Part shown: one piece after another, positions 59,743 through 64,000 of the stretch
Layout of the letters: each line of letters starts with the position of its first letter
Numbering within the stretch: position 1 is the first letter of the stretch
The notes under the pieces: generated by a model
Database searches by the model: none
Seen by the model: only the letters and a program-made list of their open reading frames with translations
What the model was told of the DNA's origin: nothing
Made by a program: the position numbers and the translations under genes
NCBI RefSeq assembly: GCF_040239565.1
Contig: NZ_JBEHWS010000007.1
Span: 62,001-126,000 of the forward strand
Length of the DNA stretch: 64,000 nucleotides
Direction of reading: 5' to 3'
Source of the DNA: Fulvimarina sp040239565
Lineage (GTDB): Bacteria; Pseudomonadota; Alphaproteobacteria; Rhizobiales; Rhizobiaceae

Positions 59743-60246
59743 ATGTCGTATCTTTTTCTGACAACAGTCTTTCCCCTCTGCATGATTTACGCCGCGATTT
59801 CGGACATCATGACGATGACCATTCCGAACCGCCTGTGTATCTTGCTCGCGATCGCTTTTCCTATGGCAGCCTATCTTTGCGGCATGTCGACGTCCGATTT
59901 TCTCGGGCATTCTAGTTTTGGAATTCTCGCATTCCTGATCGGTTTTGCAATGTTCGCAGCAAATCTGATGGGAGGGGGCGATGCCAAACTGTTGGCAGCG
60001 ACGGCTTTCTGGATAGGACCATACGATGCGATGACCTATCTCGTGATCGCCAGCGCTCTGGGCGGCCTGATGGCGATCGGGATTCTCTACGCTCGCAGCC
60101 TGGCTGTTCCGGTAACGGGTTATGTGTTCGCCGATCGGTTGCTCACCGATAAGACGGGCGTTCCCTATGGCGTTGCGCTGGGTATCTCAGGGCTCTACGT
60201 CTATGCTGAAGGACCGATCCTGGAAGCGGCCATGCGCCTGTCCTGA
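59743..60246 (+). CDS. cpaA: Prepilin peptidase CpaA (A24 family)
   Basis: A 167-residue inner-membrane aspartic protease that trims the Flp prepilin. It has about five helices, with the two catalytic Asp in AAISDIMTMTIPNRL near residue 21 and in MGGGDAKLLAATAFWIG near residue 81. It has no N-terminal methylase domain, as usual for Tad peptidases. It follows the pilin after the hairpin and is closed by a terminator. Confidence 0.92.
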   Translation: MSYLFLTTVFPLCMIYAAISDIMTMTIPNRLCILLAIAFPMAAYLCGMSTSDFLGHSSFGILAFLIGFAMFAANLMGGGDAKLLAATAFWIGPYDAMTYLVIASALGGLMAIGILYARSLAVPVTGYVFADRLLTDKTGVPYGVALGISGLYVYAEGPILEAAMRLS

Positions 60247-60285
60247 TCGCCGAATTCGATTTTGTTTCGGCTTTGTTTCCGAGGC

Positions 60286-60310
60286 TGCCGAGACATTTCT
60301 CGGCAATTTT
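60286..60310 (+). terminator. Intrinsic terminator between cpaA and cpaB
   Basis: A perfect 8-bp stem TGCCGAGA/TCTCGGCA with loop CATT is followed by ATTTT. It separates pilin-cpaA from the cpaB transcript. Confidence 0.75.
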
Positions 60311-60327
60311 CATGCTTGATTAACCAT
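60309..60327 (+). promoter_or_regulatory. CtrA-like site upstream of cpaB
   Basis: TTCA (60309-60312), seven bases, then TTAACCAT (60320-60327). The 8-mer is identical to that in the pilin promoter. It lies 70 bases before cpaB, right after the terminator, where a new promoter is expected. Confidence 0.5.
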
Positions 60328-60398
60328 ACATTGAGGATTGCCGGGCGATAACCGACGCGAAGACTTGCGGGATGCCGCAGGAAACGCGGGAGTTATCG

Positions 60399-61220
60399 AT
60401 GAACCGAAGCCAGATCATCGTTATAGGCGTGGCTGCTTTGGCCGCGATCGGCGCGGGTTTTGTCGCGCTGAATTTTTCGACTCCCGCCGAGCAGGAACCG
60501 GTCATCATCACCGCGGCCCCAGCGCAGCCGCCGGTCAAGCTCGAAGATGTCCTCATCTCCTCGAACGACGTGCCGATGGGCATGCGTTTCAATGGCGGCT
60601 TCGCCTGGCAGAAATGGCCGGTCGACGGCATCGGCGAAGGCTTTATCCTCAAGAAGGAACAGCCCCAAGCCATTAGTGAACTCGACGGCACGATCGCCCG
60701 GCAGGCCTTCTTTGCTGGCGAGCCCGTGCGCTCCAGCAAGCTGATCAAATCCGATTCCGGTTTTCTCTCCGCGCTTCTTCCGGCTGGCAAGCGGGCCGTT
60801 GCTGTTCAGATTGCGGCCGCCACTGCGGCTGGCGGTTTCATCCTGCCCAACGACCATGTCGACGTCATCATGACCCGTCGCGCAGAGGGCAACGACGGAG
60901 CAGGTTCGAAAATTCTCACCGAAACCGTGCTGCGCAATCTGCGTGTGCTTGCGATCGATCAGACGATCGAGGACACCGAAGGCCAGCGTAACGTCGTTGG
61001 CTCTGTCGCAACCCTTGAAGTCGATGGCGAACAGGCTGAAGCCCTGACCGCAGCCCAGCAGCTCGCCGATCGCTTCGTCCTGTCTCTGAGATCCCTTGCC
61101 GACTCGGTTCCCGGCTCGCCCGGCTACGCAGCCTTTCTCCTTGCCGAAGAGAAGGCCAAACGCGGGCCTGTGCGGATTGTCCGCTACGGCACGGTCGAAG
61201 ATGTGAAGGTCCCAGAATGA
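60399..61220 (+). CDS. cpaB: Flp pilus assembly protein CpaB
   Basis: A 273-residue protein with one N-terminal helix (IIVIGVAALAAIGAGFVALNF) and a periplasmic SAF/RcpC domain: VLISSNDVPMGMRF near residue 55, FFAGEPVRSSKLI, and VAVQIAAATAAGGFILPNDHVDVIM with the family PNDxVDV motif. It links the secretin to the inner-membrane complex. ATG at 60399 is the family-like start. The stop overlaps in-frame codons upstream of cpaC. Confidence 0.92.
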   Translation: MNRSQIIVIGVAALAAIGAGFVALNFSTPAEQEPVIITAAPAQPPVKLEDVLISSNDVPMGMRFNGGFAWQKWPVDGIGEGFILKKEQPQAISELDGTIARQAFFAGEPVRSSKLIKSDSGFLSALLPAGKRAVAVQIAAATAAGGFILPNDHVDVIMTRRAEGNDGAGSKILTETVLRNLRVLAIDQTIEDTEGQRNVVGSVATLEVDGEQAEALTAAQQLADRFVLSLRSLADSVPGSPGYAAFLLAEEKAKRGPVRIVRYGTVEDVKVPE

Positions 61221-61261
61221 GCGTCTCACTCCGTCCAGTGACCAAGATCGAGGAGCGTGCG

Positions 61262-62833
61262 ATGTCGATCAAAACCCTTTCCCAAGCGCTCGCCCTCGCG
61301 GCCGCGGTAGTGCTTTCGCCGCTCGCGGCTACCCTTCCGGCCTATGCTCAGCAGAACATCGTTCAGGTCGGAGCTGGTCATACTCGGATCGACCTTGGGC
61401 TCGATAAGTCCAAGGTGCTGGTTCTGTCCGCCGACGCACACGACATTCTCGTTGCGAACCCATCGATTGCCGATGCGCTTACGCGCGACAAGCGGCACAT
61501 CTATCTTTTCGGTAAGCAGGTTGGGCAGACGAACCTCATAGTCTTCGACCAGGCCAATCGTCAGATCGCTTCGATCGACATTCGCATCGAGCGCGACATC
61601 GCCGGCCTCTCGGCGGCGATCAGCAAATACGTCCCGGATTCCAACGTGAAGGTAGAGATCATGAACGACAACGTCGTTCTGACCGGCCGCGTTCGCACTC
61701 CGCTTGACGCTAAACGGGTCAGCCAGATCGCAAACGCTTATCTTACAGGTGGTGAGGCGACGACCGGCCAGTATATTCGTTCGGCCTCGGCGGGCGGCGA
61801 GGCGGAGGGGTCTAACGGCGATGTCGCATTCGCCAGCGAGGCACGCCGGGAAAGCCAGATCATCAATCTGCTGCAGATCGAAGGTGAGGATCAGGTGACG
61901 CTGAAAGTGACCGTCGCGGAGGTGCAGCGGTCTGTTGTCAAGCAGTTGGGGCTGAATGGTGCCGTCGGAAGCACGATAGACGGAATGACGTTTAACGCGA
62001 TCTCCGACAATCCGTTCGGTTTAGGTAAAGCATTCTCGCAGTCCGGTGCTTCGCTTGGCGGTATGATTGGCAACACGGATATTGATGCTCAGCTGGCTGC
62101 TCTCGACCAGGCTGGGGTCATGCGCACGCTCGCAGAGCCAAGTCTTACCGCGATCTCAGGCGAGAGCGCGAGTTTCAAGGTTGGCGGTGAATTTACTCTG
62201 GCAAATGGTAAGGACGAAACTCCTGAAACCCGGACGCCAATTATAAATAACGCTGGAGAAATCGTCGGCTACGATACCACGCCGGCTTCCGTCGAGTATA
62301 AGAGCCGCGAAGTCGATTATGGAATTGGTCTCGATTTTACGCCGGTAGTTTTATCGCCGGGACGTATCAGTCTTAAGATACGTACGAGTGTATCTGAACC
62401 GACCTTCGAAAATCCTTTCAATACGCCAGCTGGTGTCGCGCCCGGTGTCAATACAATCGGTATCCGCAAACGCCTCGCCGACACCACCGTCGAACTCCCC
62501 TCCGGCGGCTCCCTCGTCATCGCAGGTCTCGTACGCGACGAAGTCCGTCAGGTCGTGTCAGGATTTCCGGGGCTTTCGAAGCTTCCGATCCTTGGATCGC
62601 TTTTCCGCAGCCGCGATTTTCAGCGCTACGAGACCGAACTCGTCGTGATCGTCACGCCCTATCTCGTACGACCCGTGGGTCGCGAGGCGCTCGCCCGACC
62701 GGACGATGGACTCGCTTTCGCTAGCGATGGTGCCGGCAACTTCCTGGGTAAGATCAACCGCGTCTACGGTCATTCCGAGACCAAGCTGCCCCCTGGCCGG
62801 TATCACGGCGTTGTCGGTTACATCTACAAATAG
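61262..62833 (+). CDS. cpaC: Flp pilus secretin CpaC
   Basis: A 523-residue outer-membrane secretin: signal peptide ALALAAAVVLSPLAATLPAYA, pilus N-domain (LVLSADAHDILVANPSIADA), BON-like repeat (VKVEIMNDNVVLTGRV), and the secretin core with EDQVTLKVTVAEVQRSVVKQLG, LEPSLTAISGESASFKVGGEF (AEPSLTAIS here) and the final VSGFPGLSKLPILGSLFRS. It forms the pilus exit channel. ATG at 61262 has GAGGAG eight bases upstream. Confidence 0.94.
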   Translation: MSIKTLSQALALAAAVVLSPLAATLPAYAQQNIVQVGAGHTRIDLGLDKSKVLVLSADAHDILVANPSIADALTRDKRHIYLFGKQVGQTNLIVFDQANRQIASIDIRIERDIAGLSAAISKYVPDSNVKVEIMNDNVVLTGRVRTPLDAKRVSQIANAYLTGGEATTGQYIRSASAGGEAEGSNGDVAFASEARRESQIINLLQIEGEDQVTLKVTVAEVQRSVVKQLGLNGAVGSTIDGMTFNAISDNPFGLGKAFSQSGASLGGMIGNTDIDAQLAALDQAGVMRTLAEPSLTAISGESASFKVGGEFTLANGKDETPETRTPIINNAGEIVGYDTTPASVEYKSREVDYGIGLDFTPVVLSPGRISLKIRTSVSEPTFENPFNTPAGVAPGVNTIGIRKRLADTTVELPSGGSLVIAGLVRDEVRQVVSGFPGLSKLPILGSLFRSRDFQRYETELVVIVTPYLVRPVGREALARPDDGLAFASDGAGNFLGKINRVYGHSETKLPPGRYHGVVGYIYK

Positions 62834-62851
62834 GCCGGAGATTTGAACATC

Positions 62852-63544
62852 ATGATGCATTCCCTTCTCCGGCCGCTGGCCAAGGTCTCGCTCGTCGGTC
62901 TCGCTTTTGCGCTCGGTGCTTGCGGCAATGTCCACCATATCGAGGTGGGTTCGGTCCCCGATGACTACCGGACGCGCCACCCGATCGTCGTGTCGGAGGC
63001 CGACGAGGCGATCGATATTCCCGTGGTCTCCTCGGACCGCGAACTGGCGATGTCGGATAGCGGACGTATTCAGGACTTCGCCAGTCGTTTCCGCCGCTCC
63101 GGAGCGGACACGATGACCGTTCTTGTGCCTTACGGTTCCCGAAATTCGGCGGCAGCGACGAGCATCGCCCACGAGGCGACGCGGACGCTGATGAAGGCGG
63201 GTGTCTCACGCGATCGGATCATTCTTCAGAGCTATGCGGCTCACGATGCGTTGCGGGCGACTCCGGTGAGGCTGGCTTACTCCACGCTGGTTGCCCAGAC
63301 CGGCCCTTGTGGTCGTTGGCCGGAAGATCTCGGCAGCACGCATGAGAACAAGAACTACGCCAATTTCGGCTGCGCCACACAGCAGAATCTTGCCGCCCAG
63401 ATCGCCGATCCGCGAGACCTCCTGTCGCCTCGCGGCATGGGCCCGGTCGATGGCGAGCGCCGGGATCAGGTGATCGAGAAGTATCGCCAGGGTGAGCGCT
63501 TCTCGTCCGAACAGCCCCCGATGGAGAGCGAATACCAATGGTAA
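62852..63544 (+). CDS. cpaD: Flp pilus biogenesis lipoprotein CpaD
   Basis: A 230-residue predicted lipoprotein with lipobox LGAC (VGLAFALGACGN) and the CpaD domain: DYRTRHPIVVSE near residue 40, RRSGADTMTVLVPYGSRN, and the C-terminal NKNYANFGCATQQNLAAQIADPRDLLSPR. It is the secretin pilotin-like partner. ATG 62852 or 62855 are both suitable; a TTG at 62843 is too close to the GGAG. It overlaps cpaE by seven bases. Confidence 0.93.
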   Translation: MMHSLLRPLAKVSLVGLAFALGACGNVHHIEVGSVPDDYRTRHPIVVSEADEAIDIPVVSSDRELAMSDSGRIQDFASRFRRSGADTMTVLVPYGSRNSAAATSIAHEATRTLMKAGVSRDRIILQSYAAHDALRATPVRLAYSTLVAQTGPCGRWPEDLGSTHENKNYANFGCATQQNLAAQIADPRDLLSPRGMGPVDGERRDQVIEKYRQGERFSSEQPPMESEYQW

Positions 63545-64000
63545 GCCGTTCCGAAAACAATCCGGCTGAGCTGCATGAAGATTATGAGGTCGGCGAGGTC
63601 GTGGAAAACGTCCGCCCGATCCCGCGCGTCTCGATTCAGGCCTTCTGCGAAAGTGACGCCGTCTGCAACACCCTTCAGAATGCGGCGGGGGACCGGCGCG
63701 TCGCAAAGGCGAACTTCAAGGTCAATATGGGCGGCCATCGTGCCGCGATCGACCACTTTTCGTCGTCGCCGACCCCTAATCTCGTCATCCTCGAGACGCG
63801 GATGGAACCGGTCGATCTGATGAAAGCGCTCGACACGCTCGCCGACGTCTGCGATCCGGGCTCGAAGGTCGTCGTCATAGGGCATTACAACGACGTCCAC
63901 CTCTATCGTGAGCTGATGCGCTGCGGGATTTCGGAATATCTCGTCGCACCGATCTCTATCGCCGATATCCTGGGTGCGATCTCCGATATCTTCACCTCGG
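63538..64000 (+). CDS. cpaE: Pilus localisation ATPase-like protein CpaE (TadZ), 3' end cut by window edge
   Basis: The first 154 residues are visible. They form the receiver-like atypical N-terminal domain: RVSIQAFCESDAVCNTLQNA, then PTPNLVILETRMEP and VVVIGHYNDVHLYRELMRCG, ending in APISIADILGAI. The MinD/ParA-type ATPase domain lies outside the window. CpaE/TadZ positions the pilus machine at the pole. ATG at 63538 overlaps the cpaD stop. Confidence 0.9.
   Translation, partial: MVSRSENNPAELHEDYEVGEVVENVRPIPRVSIQAFCESDAVCNTLQNAAGDRRVAKANFKVNMGGHRAAIDHFSSSPTPNLVILETRMEPVDLMKALDTLADVCDPGSKVVVIGHYNDVHLYRELMRCGISEYLVAPISIADILGAISDIFTS

Overview
The window reads as a chromosomal segment of an aerobic anoxygenic phototrophic alphaproteobacterium, most likely in the Hyphomicrobiales (Rhizobiales). 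The evidence is bchO-bchD-bchI at the left edge, a FeuP/FeuQ-type two-component pair, the ccmI-ccmE-ccmF-ccmH (cycHJKL) cluster, a DUF1254/DUF1214 pair, the order tpiA-secG-pyrG-kdsA-eno, and a Cpa/Tad pilus locus. Base composition is GC-rich and even throughout. I see no insertion sequences, rRNA, tRNA or CRISPR arrays.

Layout. 1-3443: the 3' part of a photosynthesis cluster on the minus strand (magnesium chelatase I and D, and accessory hydrolase BchO, which is cut by the window edge). 3534-10860: a RecD-like helicase, a YeeE/YedE pair, a hypothetical protein, DUF1254/DUF1214 envelope proteins, a class A penicillin-binding protein and a YcgN-family protein. 10871-25560: a complete gene transfer agent (GTA) head-tail cluster in the canonical Rhodobacter order g1 to g15, followed by a small holin-like membrane protein. 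25734-28722: a secreted small protein with FeuN-like position, the FeuPQ system and a lipoprotein. 28888-33072: cytochrome c maturation. 33100-40105 (mostly minus): an aldo-keto reductase, clpS (plus), and the overlapping string ppiD-trpD-trpC-moaC-moeA. 40274-47277: tpiA, secG, pyrG, a VOC protein, kdsA, a solitary HicB and eno. 47382-55535: a response regulator, hpt, ftsEX, a YdcF protein, plsC, a ChaC-like protein, a DUF2125 protein, an ankyrin protein and slyX. 55716-58695: nucleoside salvage (cdd, upp, deoB) with a retropepsin-like protease. 58774-64000: the Flp/Tad pilus locus (a stand-alone secretin N-domain protein, Flp pilin, CpaA, CpaB, CpaC, CpaD and the start of CpaE).

The most interesting structure is in the GTA cluster. 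The second tail-assembly-chaperone frame (g10.1) has no usable start codon. It lies in the -1 frame of g10, and an X-XXY-YYZ heptamer (AAACCCC) sits just after the frame opens, so it looks like a lambda G/GT-type programmed frameshift. The cluster also has hairpins at three regulatory places: one with the Shine-Dalgarno of the prohead protease in its loop, a terminator-like stem after the major capsid gene, and another just before the major tail protein gene. A promoter-plus-terminator leader lies upstream of the first GTA gene.

A second theme is the 8-mer TTAACCAT (CtrA half-site type). The four copies I found are all intergenic: two in the pilus locus, one upstream of a hypothetical gene and one upstream of the feu operon. 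A TTAA-N7-TTAA element also lies upstream of deoB.
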